Source: Sphingomonas crocodyli (GTDB lineage: Bacteria; Pseudomonadota; Alphaproteobacteria; Sphingomonadales; Sphingomonadaceae). From it: a stretch of 64,000 bases of DNA. Each line of letters begins with the position of its first letter. Position 1 is the stretch's first letter. The notes under the pieces are model-generated. The model ran no database searches and was not told the origin of the DNA. It was given only the letters and a program-made list of their open reading frames with translations. Shown piece after piece: positions 1-8,727 of the stretch. The position numbers and the translations under genes were made by a program. The stretch spans positions 496,001 through 560,000 of the forward strand of contig NZ_SACN01000001.1 of assembly GCF_004005865.1 (NCBI RefSeq), given 5' to 3'.

Positions 1-483
1 CGCATGGGCAAGCTGGGTGAGGAGCGTCGTGCGCTTGCCGGTTTCGCGGTCGCCGGTCTTCTCCAGCGCGTCGAACAGCGAGAGGGCGAGCTTATGGTCG
101 GCCTTCACACCGTCCAGCCAGTCACCGGCGAGGGCGGTCGGCGCCTGCACGATCACCTTGCGGCCCAGATTGGCGGCCAGCCCCGCAACCAGCCCGATGG
201 CGGCCGCGCCGACCAGCCCCGCCGTCCGGCCCGACGCCGCCTGCCTCGCATCGCGCGCGATGCCCGTGACGGCGCGGCGCGTGCGGGTCGTGGTGCGACG
301 AGCGCGCTTGGCGCCGGCGTCAGCCGCCTTTTCGATCGAGGCGACCGCCTCGTGGCTCACTTCGGCGATCGGCGCGGTGATGCTGGCGATCTTGGCGGCG
401 GCGGTCGCCGGCTTGGCGCGGCGGGCGCGCGGCGCGGCCTTGGGCGCGGTGGCCTTGCGGCGGGCGGTGGTGGTCTCGGTCAT
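1..483 (-). CDS. Hemerythrin HHE-like domain protein (partial, runs off left edge)
   Basis: The start codon lies at 481-483, six to seven bases behind a clear AGGAGG. The first ~75 residues are rich in Ala, Lys, Arg and Thr and look disordered. A short Ala/Gly hydrophobic stretch follows (AAIGLVAGLAANLG), then a segment containing DWLDGVKADHKLALSLFDAL, which resembles the first iron-ligand helix of hemerythrin HHE domains. The C-terminal part is outside the window, so the remaining iron ligands cannot be checked. A role in oxygen, iron or stress handling would be inference only. Confidence 0.6.
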   Translation of the reverse strand, partial: MTETTTARRKATAPKAAPRARRAKPATAAAKIASITAPIAEVSHEAVASIEKAADAGAKRARRTTTRTRRAVTGIARDARQAASGRTAGLVGAAAIGLVAGLAANLGRKVIVQAPTALAGDWLDGVKADHKLALSLFDALEKTGDRETGKRTTLLTQLAHA

Positions 484-577
484 GGACAAGCCTCCTGGAA
501 ATTGGGAGGCTGAACCCATGCTCCATCGGCCAGTTCCGGTCGTTTCGCCTGCGCTTGATGCAGGTTAGCGCGATAGA

Positions 578-1297
578 TCAGGCGGGGCCGGGATCGACAA
601 ACAGATAGTCGGCGTCGAACTCTGCGGCGCGCTGGAGCTTTTCGAAATTGTCGATGTCGACGCGGCCGCTGCGGAAGGTGGCGAGGCCGCTTTCGCGCAA
701 TTCCTTGAGCACGCGATTCACATGGACCGATGTGAGGCCCAGACATTCGGCAAGGTCGATCTGCGTCAGCGGGAATTCATATCCCCGATCGTCGGTCAGC
801 CCGACGATCTTCATGCGGACGTACAGTTCGCAGAACAGATGCGCGGTGCGGGCCAGCGCGCTGCGACGGCCCAGCGAAACCTCCCACGCGCGATGGATCG
901 CCGCATCGAGATTGGTTTCGAACCAGAACAGGCGGCCGAGGCGCGGATGCTCCTCGGTTATCCATTCGATCTCCTCATGCGGCACGATACTCACGGTACA
1001 GTCGGTCAGCGCCATGACGTCGTGGTCGAGCCGCTTGAGCATGAAGCTGTGCAGGTCGAGGAAGTCGCCGCTGATGTGGAGCGCGCTGATTTGCCGCCGG
1101 CCGTCGCGCATATCTTTGTAACGGCCCATCAGGCCTTCGATCAGCAGGGTCGAAAAATCGATCCGCTGGCCCTCGCGGATCTGCACCGTGCGGGCGGGAA
1201 CCTGCTTTATCGGCTGCGCGATCCGGCGGAGGACGGCCTCTTCCTCGGCACTGACCTCATGGCGGCGACGGAGCTTGAGCAGGAGGCGTTCGATCAT
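578..1297 (-). CDS. Crp/Fnr-family transcriptional regulator
   Basis: About 239 residues. An N-terminal cyclic-nucleotide-binding-like beta roll (about residues 20-130) is followed by a long dimerisation helix and a C-terminal winged helix-turn-helix with the motif LGLTSVHVNRVLKEL. It lacks the N-terminal cysteine cluster of true Fnr, so an oxygen-labile 4Fe-4S cluster is unlikely. I chose the internal ATG at 1297 because AAGGA stands at proper spacing and it avoids overlap with the upstream small gene; an upstream in-frame start at 1348 exists. It is clearly related to the gene at 1803-2531. Effector and targets are unknown. Confidence 0.85.
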   Translation of the reverse strand: MIERLLLKLRRRHEVSAEEEAVLRRIAQPIKQVPARTVQIREGQRIDFSTLLIEGLMGRYKDMRDGRRQISALHISGDFLDLHSFMLKRLDHDVMALTDCTVSIVPHEEIEWITEEHPRLGRLFWFETNLDAAIHRAWEVSLGRRSALARTAHLFCELYVRMKIVGLTDDRGYEFPLTQIDLAECLGLTSVHVNRVLKELRESGLATFRSGRVDIDNFEKLQRAAEFDADYLFVDPGPA

Positions 1298-1331
1298 CGG
1301 AGCGGATCCTTCGTCCCGTGTGTAGGGATCG

Positions 1332-1583
1332 TCACGCGGAAGGACCACTACGTATATCGATCACTTCGTCGAAGCGGACTTCGAACAGGACGTGCTGGTT
1401 TTCGTCGGCCACTTTCAGCACGCCGCCCAGATCGAGCCTGCCATGCGCCACTTCGTCGCGCAGGATCGATCTTATGCCCGTGACCGCCTGGGCCCGGGCC
1501 TCCTCAAGGCTGCCAAGTTCGACGCCTTCATCGTCATGGGTTTCGCCATTGCCGTTGAAGACATGGAAGAAGAAACGCGGCAT
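1332..1583 (-). CDS. DUF6894-type small protein
   Basis: An 83-residue protein beginning MPRFFFHV, with a negatively charged segment (DDEGVEL) and then an Ala-rich helix with SLEEARAQA. This pattern is typical of a small family of unknown function (DUF6894) common in alphaproteobacteria. It is transcribed toward the Crp/Fnr gene 34 bp downstream, so the two may share an mRNA. No catalytic motif is visible. Confidence 0.65.
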   Translation of the reverse strand: MPRFFFHVFNGNGETHDDEGVELGSLEEARAQAVTGIRSILRDEVAHGRLDLGGVLKVADENQHVLFEVRFDEVIDIRSGPSA

Positions 1584-1802
1584 TGCGGGATATCCTCCCG
1601 TCGGGTCCGGCGAACATGATCGCCAGACGGTTGATCTGATACGCAAAAACCCGCGTGTGACGGCTGGGTTGCAAATCATTTTTCCAAATTAATCTAGGGC
1701 AATCGCAAATGGACGCGACCCGGATACAGCTTCGCCATCGATTGGGAGCGGGCACCTGGGGGCAGGATGGTCCGCGCACCTTTTGGGGGCGCTTTGCCGA
1801 AT

Positions 1803-2531
1803 ATGTTGACGGACAGGTTGTTGAAGGGGCGGCGCGACGTCGTCCTCGATCCGAAGGAGCGGGCGGCGATCGAAGCCGCTATCAGCGAGGTCCGGTCGGT
1901 TCCCGCGCGCACGGTGTTGATCGAGGCGGGTGTCGCGGTGCGCCAGTGCGCCTTGCTCGTCGAAGGATCGATGTGCCGCTATATCGACGATCGCGATGGG
2001 CTGCGGCAGCTGGTGGCGCTGCATGTGCCCGGCGATTTCGTCGATCTGCATAGCTATGCGCTCAAATCGCTTGAACATGATGTGGCGACGCTGACCGAGG
2101 CGAAGGTCGCGATCGTGCCGCACGACAGGATTCGCGCGCTCACCGCCGACAGCCCCGATCTGGCGCGCAAATTGTGGTTCGCGACCCTGCTCGACGCCGC
2201 GATGCACCGCGCCTGGCTGTTCCGGCTGGGGCGGCTCGACGCGATGGGTCGGCTCGCGCATTTCCTGTGCGAGACGAATGCGCGGCTGAAGGCGGTGGGG
2301 CTGAGCGACGGGCGCCGCTTCCAGCTCGATCTGACGCAGAACGATCTTGCCGAAATCTGCGGTGTCACCAGCATCCATGTGAACCGCATTCTTCGCCAGC
2401 TGCGCGAAGAAGGCATATGCACCTACCGGTCTTCCTTGGTAGAAATCCTGCGACCCGATCTGCTCGCCGCCAGGGGGCAGTTCGACGATGCCTATCTCTA
2501 TCTCGATGAGAGCCCTGCACGCTCGGATTAG
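1803..2531 (+). CDS. Crp/Fnr-family transcriptional regulator (second copy)
   Basis: About 242 residues with the same architecture as the regulator at 578-1297: sensor beta roll, dimerisation helix and C-terminal HTH with CGVTSIHVNRILRQL. The two align from the first residues (MIERLLLK versus MLTDRLLK), which is why I favour ATG 1803 over the upstream 1767. No Fnr-type cysteine cluster is present. It is divergent from the first regulator and followed 10 bp later by a 60-residue ORF, probably in the same transcript. Confidence 0.85.
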   Translation: MLTDRLLKGRRDVVLDPKERAAIEAAISEVRSVPARTVLIEAGVAVRQCALLVEGSMCRYIDDRDGLRQLVALHVPGDFVDLHSYALKSLEHDVATLTEAKVAIVPHDRIRALTADSPDLARKLWFATLLDAAMHRAWLFRLGRLDAMGRLAHFLCETNARLKAVGLSDGRRFQLDLTQNDLAEICGVTSIHVNRILRQLREEGICTYRSSLVEILRPDLLAARGQFDDAYLYLDESPARSD

Positions 2532-2541
2532 GAGGTGCACG

Positions 2542-2724
2542 ATGAACGAAGCCAAATCGCCGCCTGCGGCCGATGTTGCGGTGGCCAGTGCCGAGGCGGG
2601 GCATGTGATTCTCGATGGCCCGCCGGGCCTGGCGGCCACGCTCAGCCCCGAGGCCGCGATTCGGCTGGGTGAAAGCCTGATCGCCGCCGCGGCTGAGGCG
2701 AAGCGGCAGGCCGCCGCAGACTAG
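2542..2724 (+). CDS. Small hypothetical protein (60 aa)
   Basis: Starts behind a strong AGGAGG 10 bp after the Crp/Fnr gene. It is Ala-rich with a short central hydrophobic stretch (GHVILDGPPGLAATL) and a helical C-terminus (AAIRLGESLIAAAAEAKRQ). No family recognised. Placement suggests co-expression with the regulator. Its stop overlaps by a few bases the end of the convergent gene at 2721. Confidence 0.55.
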   Translation: MNEAKSPPAADVAVASAEAGHVILDGPPGLAATLSPEAAIRLGESLIAAAAEAKRQAAAD

Positions 2725-2990
2725 ACGATATCGAGTGCGGAGATGACGAGGCGGGGATCGTCCGTCGCGTCGTTCAGGAATCCATTGTCGTAGAGCGCCT
2801 GCGCCGCTGCGCGCACACGACCCCGCTGATTTTCCAGCGCTGCGATCCGCGCTTCGCCGAATTGGCCCTGGCTGAGCTTGATGAGCGCGCTGCTGTCGAA
2901 TTCGACTGCAAAGAGGAGCCCGTCCACCGATCCGCGAAAGACTGGCCGAACCGAATCGCCCTCCAAGGCGCCCAGGCTCACATTGTTCAC
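2721..2990 (-). CDS. DUF1488-like small protein
   Basis: 89 residues. The N-terminal beta-rich half (VFRGSVDGLLFAVEFDSSAL) and the C-terminal ENQRGRVRAAAQALYDNG followed by a short strand resemble small DUF1488 proteins, where an 'N-R-x-x-I/V-x-A-A-A' helix precedes the final strand. Function unknown. Convergent with the preceding small ORF. Confidence 0.5.
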   Translation of the reverse strand: MNNVSLGALEGDSVRPVFRGSVDGLLFAVEFDSSALIKLSQGQFGEARIAALENQRGRVRAAAQALYDNGFLNDATDDPRLVISALDIV

Positions 2991-3037
2991 ACGCAGAACG
3001 ATAGGCAGTTTACAATTCGCTGGCGCGCGAAATCGTC

Positions 3038-4492
3038 CTAACCTCGATTAGCGAGGTCCAGCAGCCCGTCGATGTCGATCTGCGCCTCCAGCGTGGCCGC
3101 AATCTCGTCGAGCGCGGCGTCGACGATCGCGCGATGATCGTGCATCGAACCGGCCACGCCGATCCGGTCGAGCAGCGCGCCGCGCAGGCCGGGGGCGGCG
3201 AGCAGCCCGTGAACATAGCTGCCCAGCACGAGGCCGGCCGCATCCTGCGCACCCTCGGCCCGGTTGTCGCTCAGAGTCGCGAAGGGGCGGGCGGCGTCAG
3301 GGCCGCCGGTTACGCCCATATGCATCTCATAACCGTCGAAAGCGGCGCCCAGCGCTTCGCCGGCCACTTCGCGCAACGCCTTGACGGGTTCGAGCACGGT
3401 TTCGACGTCGAGCAGGCCGAGGCCGTCGATCGCGCCCGGCTTGCCCTCGATGCCGTGGGGATCGGCGATCCGCCGCCCCAGCATCTGATAGCCGCCGCAC
3501 AGCCCCAGCACCGCGCCGCCGCGCCGCCGATGGGCGAGGATGTCGATATCCCAGCCCTGCTGGCGCAGCGCGGCCATGTCGGCGATCGTCGCCTTGGATC
3601 CGGGCAGGACGATCAGGGCTGCCTCGGCCGGGATCGGCTGGCCGGGCGGGACCATGACCAGTTCGACCCCCGGCTCCTGCCGCAGCGGATCGAGATCGTC
3701 GAAATTGGCGATGCGCGGCAGGATCGGGCAGGCGATCAGCTTGCGGCCATTGCCGCTCAGGTGCCGCCGTTCGAGAATCACCGCATCCTCGCTCGGCAGG
3801 CGCGCGGCGGCGGGCAGCCAGTGGACGAGGCCAAAACCGCGCCAGCCGGTCCGCGCCTCGATCGCGGCATAGCCGTCGGCGAACAGCGCAGGGTCGCCCC
3901 GGAATTTGTTCACGATGAAGCCGCGGATCATCGCGGCGTCCTCGGGATCGATCACCGCCTTCGTGCCGACGATCGACGCGATCACCCCGCCGCGATCGAT
4001 ATCGCCCACCAATATGACGGGAACGTCGGCCGCGCGCGCGAATCCCATATTGGCGATGTCGCCGGCGCGCAGGTTGATTTCGGCGGGCGATCCCGCGCCT
4101 TCGACGACGACGATGTCGGATTGCGCCTTGAGCCGCTCGAAGCTCGCCAGCACTTCGCCCAGCAGCGGGCGGCGCGCCTCGCGGAAGTTGGCGGCGCCCA
4201 GCGTGCCGCGCACCTTGCCGTGGACGATCAGTTGCGATGTGCGGTCGGCCTGCGGCTTGAGCAGCACCGGGTTCATGTCGCTGTGCAGCGGCGTGCGCGC
4301 CGCGACGGCCTGCAGCGCCTGCGCGCGGCCGATCTCGCCCCCGTCGATGGTGACGGCGGCGTTGTTCGACATGTTCTGTGGCTTGAAAGGCCGAACCGAG
4401 AGACCACGGTTCGCCAATGCACGGCAAAGCCCGGCCACCAGCACCGACTTTCCAACGTCGGAACCGGTGCCCTGGAGCATCAAAGCCGGCAT
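3038..4492 (-). CDS. cobQ: Cobyric acid synthase
   Basis: 484 residues, full length for the family. It amidates adenosylcobyrinic acid a,c-diamide at four positions using glutamine and ATP. The N-terminal dethiobiotin-synthase-like ATPase carries the P-loop GTGSDVGKS (residues 8-16). The C-terminal class I glutamine amidotransferase domain has its nucleophile in GLCGGYQ (Cys332) and the partner histidine in SYVHGL. No other cobalamin gene lies in the window, so it is either a scattered pathway member or acts in salvage. It lies just downstream of rpmJ on the same strand. Confidence 0.95.
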   Translation of the reverse strand: MPALMLQGTGSDVGKSVLVAGLCRALANRGLSVRPFKPQNMSNNAAVTIDGGEIGRAQALQAVAARTPLHSDMNPVLLKPQADRTSQLIVHGKVRGTLGAANFREARRPLLGEVLASFERLKAQSDIVVVEGAGSPAEINLRAGDIANMGFARAADVPVILVGDIDRGGVIASIVGTKAVIDPEDAAMIRGFIVNKFRGDPALFADGYAAIEARTGWRGFGLVHWLPAAARLPSEDAVILERRHLSGNGRKLIACPILPRIANFDDLDPLRQEPGVELVMVPPGQPIPAEAALIVLPGSKATIADMAALRQQGWDIDILAHRRRGGAVLGLCGGYQMLGRRIADPHGIEGKPGAIDGLGLLDVETVLEPVKALREVAGEALGAAFDGYEMHMGVTGGPDAARPFATLSDNRAEGAQDAAGLVLGSYVHGLLAAPGLRGALLDRIGVAGSMHDHRAIVDAALDEIAATLEAQIDIDGLLDLANRG

Positions 4493-4501
4493 TTTAGATC
4501 A

Positions 4502-4526
4502 GGCCGCCCGAATCAATTCGGCGGCC
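4502..4526 (-). terminator. Hairpin downstream of rpmJ
   Basis: GGCCGCCCGAAT and ATTCGGCGGCC form a stem with one bulged base, located between the rpmJ stop and the cobQ start. There is no clear T-run, so this is a hairpin that may attenuate or process rather than a textbook terminator. Confidence 0.35.
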
Positions 4527-4545
4527 GAGACCAGCAGAGCTGAAA

Positions 4546-4671
4546 TCAGCCCTGGCGCGCCTTGAAGCGGCGGTTGGTCTTGTTGATCACATAGGTGCGG
4601 CCACGACGACGGATCACGCGATTGTCGCGATGACGGTCCTTGAGGGACTTGAGCGAGTTGCGGATCTTCAT
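4546..4671 (-). CDS. rpmJ: 50S ribosomal protein L36
   Basis: A 41-residue basic protein ([18 protein letters not shown] ... [16 protein letters not shown]). This is the 41-residue L36 variant that lacks the zinc-ligand cysteines, usual in many alphaproteobacteria. It binds 23S rRNA in the large subunit. Confidence 0.95.
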   Translation of the reverse strand: MKIRNSLKSLKDRHRDNRVIRRRGRTYVINKTNRRFKARQG

Positions 4672-4860
4672 GGCGTGACGTGCCTGTCTTTTCTGTGATG
4701 CTGTGAAAACGAGGCGCCCCGATATGCGGCGGCAAATGGAGAGTCAAGCGGATTGGCCCTCTATTCGGGCGCATCCGTTCATTGACGGTGCAGCCGGAAC
4801 AGAGCAGCCAGACCGTTGTTGATGCGTTTCGATCGTCTGCGTTTGCCGAAAGGTTGTCTC

Positions 4861-5457
4861 ATGCGCGCTGTCCGTTCCACCCTGATCGCCGTTGGCGGCG
4901 CCCTCATATTGGCCGGCTGCGCCGCGCAGACGCCGCAGACGCGCGTCACCCGCTTCCACCTCGATCAGCCGATCGCACCCGGCGAAGTCGTGGTCGAACC
5001 GCGCGATCCCACGCTGGCCAAGGATCTGGAGTTCCAATCCTATGCCAGCATCATCCAGGGCGAACTGACCCGGCTGGGCTTCGGCACGGCGCGCGATCTC
5101 ACCAAGTCCGAACTGGTCGCGGTCGCCGATGTGCGCCGCTATTCGCAGCCGATCGGCCAGGCGCGTTCGCCGATTTCGATCGGGCTGGGCGGCGGCAGCT
5201 TCGGCGGCGGGGTCGGTCTGGGCGGCGGGGTCAGCTTCCCCGTCGGCAAGCCCAAGCAGAATTATGAAGACATCACCGAACTGTCGATCCAGCTCAAGCG
5301 CCGCTCCGAAGGGACGGTGATCTGGGAAGGCCGCGCGCAGACCGGCGCGCGCTCGGGCACGGCAGCAGCGGCGCCCGAGGCGCAGGTCCGCACGCTCGCC
5401 ACCGCATTGTTCCGGGACTTCCCCGGTAAGTCGGGCGAGACTATCACGGTGAAATGA
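4861..5457 (+). CDS. DUF4136-type lipoprotein
   Basis: 198 residues. The signal peptide ends in a lipobox (LAGC, Cys about 20), so it should be lipidated and probably reach the outer membrane. The body resembles DUF4136 proteins: a strand-rich fold, a Gly-rich central loop (GLGGGSFGGGVGLGGG) and a late ELSIQLKRRSEGTVIWEGRA segment. I chose ATG 4861 rather than 4816 because the signal sequence starts there. The stop overlaps the next start as ATGA, implying translational coupling to the carboxypeptidase. Confidence 0.75.
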   Translation: MRAVRSTLIAVGGALILAGCAAQTPQTRVTRFHLDQPIAPGEVVVEPRDPTLAKDLEFQSYASIIQGELTRLGFGTARDLTKSELVAVADVRRYSQPIGQARSPISIGLGGGSFGGGVGLGGGVSFPVGKPKQNYEDITELSIQLKRRSEGTVIWEGRAQTGARSGTAAAAPEAQVRTLATALFRDFPGKSGETITVK

Positions 5458-6581
5458 CAGCCCATATTTCGGCCGACTTCGACAGCGGCAACATCGTCGT
5501 CCTTTCGCAGGACGGCGCCAGCTTCGATCTGGAAATCCGCAAGGATCACCAGTCCGATTTCTACCAGTGGTTCCACTTCCGCCTGACCGGCGCGAAGGGC
5601 GAAGCCGTCAGCCTGCGCATCACCAATGCGGGCGGATCGGCCTATGTCGGCGGGTGGGAGAATTATGCCGCCGCCGTCTCATCCGATCGGCAGGCATGGC
5701 ATCGCGTGCCGACATCTTACGCGAACGGCACGCTGACTTTGGCCTTCACGCCGGCCGCCGATTCGGTGTGGATCGCCTATTTCGCGCCTTATGCGATGGA
5801 GCGGCATCACGATCTGGTCGCGCGGATCGCCAGCGCCCCCGGCGTCACCCACGAACGTCTCGGCAGCACGCTCGACGGGCAGGATATCGATCTGCTCACG
5901 CTGGGCGAGGGGCCGAAACAGGTGTGGCTCTATGCGCGCCAGCATCCCGGCGAATCGATGGCCGAATGGTGGATGGAGGGTGCGCTCGAAAAGCTGATCG
6001 ACGCGCATGATCCGGTCGCGCGATCGCTGCGCCAGCGCGCGACCTTCCACATCGTGCCGAACATGAATCCGGACGGGTCGCGCCGCGGCCATCTGCGCAC
6101 CAATGCGGCAGGCGTGAACCTGAACCGCGAATGGAATGCGCCGAGCATCGAACAGAGCCCGGAAGTCTTCCATGTCCTCCGGCGGATGGACGAAACCGGC
6201 GTCGATTTCGCGATGGACGTCCACGGCGACGAGACGATCCCCTATGTCTTCATCGCGGGCTTCGAAGGCATTCCGAACTGGACCGACGCGCAGGGCAAGG
6301 CGTTCCACCTGTTCCGCGACACGCTCGCGCGTCGCACGCCGGATTTCCAGACCAAGCACGGCTATCATGTCGCGGCACCAGGCAAGGCGAACCTGTCGAT
6401 GTCGACCAACCAGCTCGCCAACCGCTTCGGCTGCGTCGCGGCGACGCTGGAAATGCCATTCAAGGACAATGACGACCTGCCCGACGCCGATTTCGGTTGG
6501 TCCGATCAGCGCTCCAAGCGGCTCGGCGCCGAGTGCCTGGGCGCGCTCCATGAGATTCTCGACGCGCTTCCGACACGCTGA
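5454..6581 (+). CDS. M14-family zinc carboxypeptidase (cytosolic carboxypeptidase type)
   Basis: 375 residues. The N-terminal beta-sandwich domain (about 1-120) is like that of cytosolic carboxypeptidases. The peptidase domain has zinc ligands in RQHPGES (HxxE) and later in DVHGDE, the substrate motif NPDGSRRGHLRTNAAGVNLNR, and a C-terminal catalytic Glu in LEMPFKDN. It should remove C-terminal residues from peptides or proteins in the cytoplasm; the bacterial substrate is unknown. Its start overlaps the lipoprotein stop by 4 bp. Confidence 0.88.
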   Translation: MTAHISADFDSGNIVVLSQDGASFDLEIRKDHQSDFYQWFHFRLTGAKGEAVSLRITNAGGSAYVGGWENYAAAVSSDRQAWHRVPTSYANGTLTLAFTPAADSVWIAYFAPYAMERHHDLVARIASAPGVTHERLGSTLDGQDIDLLTLGEGPKQVWLYARQHPGESMAEWWMEGALEKLIDAHDPVARSLRQRATFHIVPNMNPDGSRRGHLRTNAAGVNLNREWNAPSIEQSPEVFHVLRRMDETGVDFAMDVHGDETIPYVFIAGFEGIPNWTDAQGKAFHLFRDTLARRTPDFQTKHGYHVAAPGKANLSMSTNQLANRFGCVAATLEMPFKDNDDLPDADFGWSDQRSKRLGAECLGALHEILDALPTR

Positions 6582-6681
6582 AGCGCCGAAAGTTTCCTAT
6601 AGGAAACTTTGCCGTTGAGCGGTCTCGTGCGCGGCACTAGACCCGCCGCCTTCCACAGAATCACAAGCGGGGAACCGAATC

Positions 6682-6945
6682 ATGGCCGATGCCGACATCG
6701 CCGAAGACAAGGGCAGCATCGCGGCGCAGGAGCTCCGCCTTTTCATCGAACGCGTCGAGCGTCTCGAGGAAGAGAAGAAGGGTATCGCGGACGACATCAA
6801 GGATGTGATGTCGGAAATGAAGGGCCGCGGTTACGACACGAAGATCGTCCGCAAGCTCATCTCGATCCGCAAGAAGAAGAAGGGCGAGCATGACGAGGAA
6901 CAGATGGTCCTCGAAACCTACATGGCTGCGCTTGGGATGATCTGA
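6682..6945 (+). CDS. gapR: GapR-family DNA-binding protein (DUF2312)
   Basis: 87 residues: coiled-coil helix (ELRLFIERVERLEEEKKGIADDIKDVM) followed by the conserved GRGYDTKIVRKLISIRKKK basic segment. In Caulobacter GapR clamps overtwisted DNA ahead of replication forks and aids chromosome segregation. Monocistronic-looking, with GC hairpins downstream. Confidence 0.93.
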   Translation: MADADIAEDKGSIAAQELRLFIERVERLEEEKKGIADDIKDVMSEMKGRGYDTKIVRKLISIRKKKKGEHDEEQMVLETYMAALGMI

Positions 6946-6952
6946 TGTTCAC

Positions 6953-6999
6953 GCCCCTCCCGCCAACTGGTAGGAGGGGCAACGGACCCCTGAGGGTCC
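6953..6999 (+). terminator. GC hairpins after gapR
   Basis: GCCCCTCC (6953) pairs with GGAGGGGC (6973), and GGACCCCTGAGGGTCC is a second palindrome at 6984. No T-run follows. Probably the end of the gapR transcript. Confidence 0.4.
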
Positions 7000-7086
7000 G
7001 CAAGGCCGAACGGCCGCCCGCGCTTATTGCGCGGAAAGCCAAGGGCGGCGGATGCCGCCCGCCCGGCGCCTGAGGGCTGAACAAAT

Positions 7087-7959
7087 ATGTCGACTTTTCA
7101 GATAGACACGGCCACGAGCCGCGCGACCCCGACGCCGCAGCCGATGCGGCGGCTCACCGTTCCCGCGATCCGCGAGGCCAAGGGTAAGACGCCGATCGTG
7201 ATGCTCACCGCTTATACGGTGCGCATGGCGCAGATCCTCGATCAGCATTGCGACGTCCTGCTGGTCGGCGACAGTCTGGCACAGGTGATTTACGGCCTGC
7301 CATCGACGGTGCCGGTCAGCCTGGAAATGATGTGCCTGCATGGCGCCGCCGTCGTGCGCGGCAGCTATCACAGCCTCGTCGTCGTCGACATGCCGTTCGG
7401 ATCCTATGAGGAAAGCCCCGAACAGGCTTTCCGTTCGGCCGCGCGCATCCTGAAGGAAACGGGCTGCGCGGCCGTGAAGCTCGAAGGCGGGCAGGCGATG
7501 GCGCCGACGATCCGTTTTCTGAGCGAACGCGGCATTCCGGTGATGGGCCATGTCGGCCTTACCCCGCAGGCGGTGAACGCGCTGGGCGGCTATGGCGCGC
7601 GCGGGCGCAGCCAGGCCGAACAGGCGAAGCTGCTCGACGATACCAGGGCGGTCAGCGATGCGGGCGCCTTCGCTGTCGTGGTCGAAGGCGTGATCGAGCC
7701 GATCGCGATCGAAATGACGCGGATGATCGATATTCCCACGATCGGCATCGGCGCCTCGGCGCAGTGCGATGGTCAGGTGCTGGTGATCGACGACATGCTC
7801 GGCATGTTCGAACGCGTGCCCCGTTTCGTGAAGAAGTTCGCCGCGCTCAGCGACGATATTGAAGCGGCTGTGAAGATTTATGCGGATGATGTCCGGTCGC
7901 GCGCTTTCCCGACGCCTGACCAGACTTATCAGCCCAAGAAGGCCGCCCCTTCCGCTTGA
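7087..7959 (+). CDS. panB: 3-methyl-2-oxobutanoate hydroxymethyltransferase
   Basis: 290 residues. Transfers a hydroxymethyl group from methylenetetrahydrofolate to 2-oxoisovalerate, giving ketopantoate for coenzyme A synthesis. Visible family motifs: [22 protein letters not shown] (metal-binding Asp), DMPFGSY, AVKLEGG, and the catalytic-Glu region VVEGVIEP. panC and panE are not adjacent. Confidence 0.95.
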   Translation: MSTFQIDTATSRATPTPQPMRRLTVPAIREAKGKTPIVMLTAYTVRMAQILDQHCDVLLVGDSLAQVIYGLPSTVPVSLEMMCLHGAAVVRGSYHSLVVVDMPFGSYEESPEQAFRSAARILKETGCAAVKLEGGQAMAPTIRFLSERGIPVMGHVGLTPQAVNALGGYGARGRSQAEQAKLLDDTRAVSDAGAFAVVVEGVIEPIAIEMTRMIDIPTIGIGASAQCDGQVLVIDDMLGMFERVPRFVKKFAALSDDIEAAVKIYADDVRSRAFPTPDQTYQPKKAAPSA

Positions 7960-8006
7960 GCCTTACGCCCGCTAAGAGGGCGGACCTTTGTTTCCGGAGG
8001 ATGTGA

Positions 8007-8708
8007 TTGGCCGTCTCGCCCAACAATGATGAAGCCTTTCTGCGCGAGGTGGATGAGGAGCTTCGTCGTGACGAACTCCTGTCGCTCTGGAAACGCTATG
8101 GCCGTATCGGCCTGATCGCGATCGGCGTCGCTCTCGTGCTGTTCGCGGGCTTCCTGTTCTGGCAGCACCAGCAGCAGAAGGGCCGCGAGGCGGAGGGCGA
8201 ACAGCTCAGCGCCGCGATCGCCGATCTGCAGGCGCAGCGCAACGATCCCGCCGGCGTGAAGCTCAAGGAACTGATCGACGGCGGCAACCCCGCTTATGTC
8301 GCAGTCGCCCGCTTCGATCTGGCGACGCTTGCCGCGCAGAAGAACGATCTGAAGCGCGCGTCGAAGATCTATGGCGAAATCGTCGCCGACGCCAAGGCTC
8401 CGAAGCCCTATCGCGATCTGGCGCTGCTGCGGCAGACCTCGCTCGATTTCGATACGCTGCCGCCCGCGACGGTAATCGAACGGCTCAAGCCCCTCGCCGT
8501 CGAAGGCAATGCCTGGTTCGGTTCGGCGGGTGAGATGACGGCGATGGCCTATCTGGCGATGAACAACCGCAAGGATGCGGGCCGCCTGTTCGCCGCGATC
8601 GCCGCCGACACCAAGCAGCCCGAAACGCTGCGCGCGCGGGCTTCGCGCCTCGCCAATTCGCTGGGCGTCGATACCGCCGCACCCGCACAGACCGCCGAAG
8701 CCGAATAA
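8007..8708 (+). CDS. YfgM-like membrane-anchored tetratricopeptide protein
   Basis: 233 residues. A cytoplasmic N-terminus (EAFLREVDEELRRDELLSLWKRYG), one transmembrane helix (about residues 34-53, LIAIGVALVLFAGFLFW), then an Ala-rich TPR-like periplasmic domain. TTG is the start: GGAGGA precedes it at good spacing. The order yfgM-like, bamB, der matches the enterobacterial cluster, where YfgM works with the Sec/periplasmic chaperone network. Confidence 0.82.
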   Translation: MAVSPNNDEAFLREVDEELRRDELLSLWKRYGRIGLIAIGVALVLFAGFLFWQHQQQKGREAEGEQLSAAIADLQAQRNDPAGVKLKELIDGGNPAYVAVARFDLATLAAQKNDLKRASKIYGEIVADAKAPKPYRDLALLRQTSLDFDTLPPATVIERLKPLAVEGNAWFGSAGEMTAMAYLAMNNRKDAGRLFAAIAADTKQPETLRARASRLANSLGVDTAAPAQTAEAE

Positions 8709-8727
8709 GATGCCAAGGATCCCCGTG

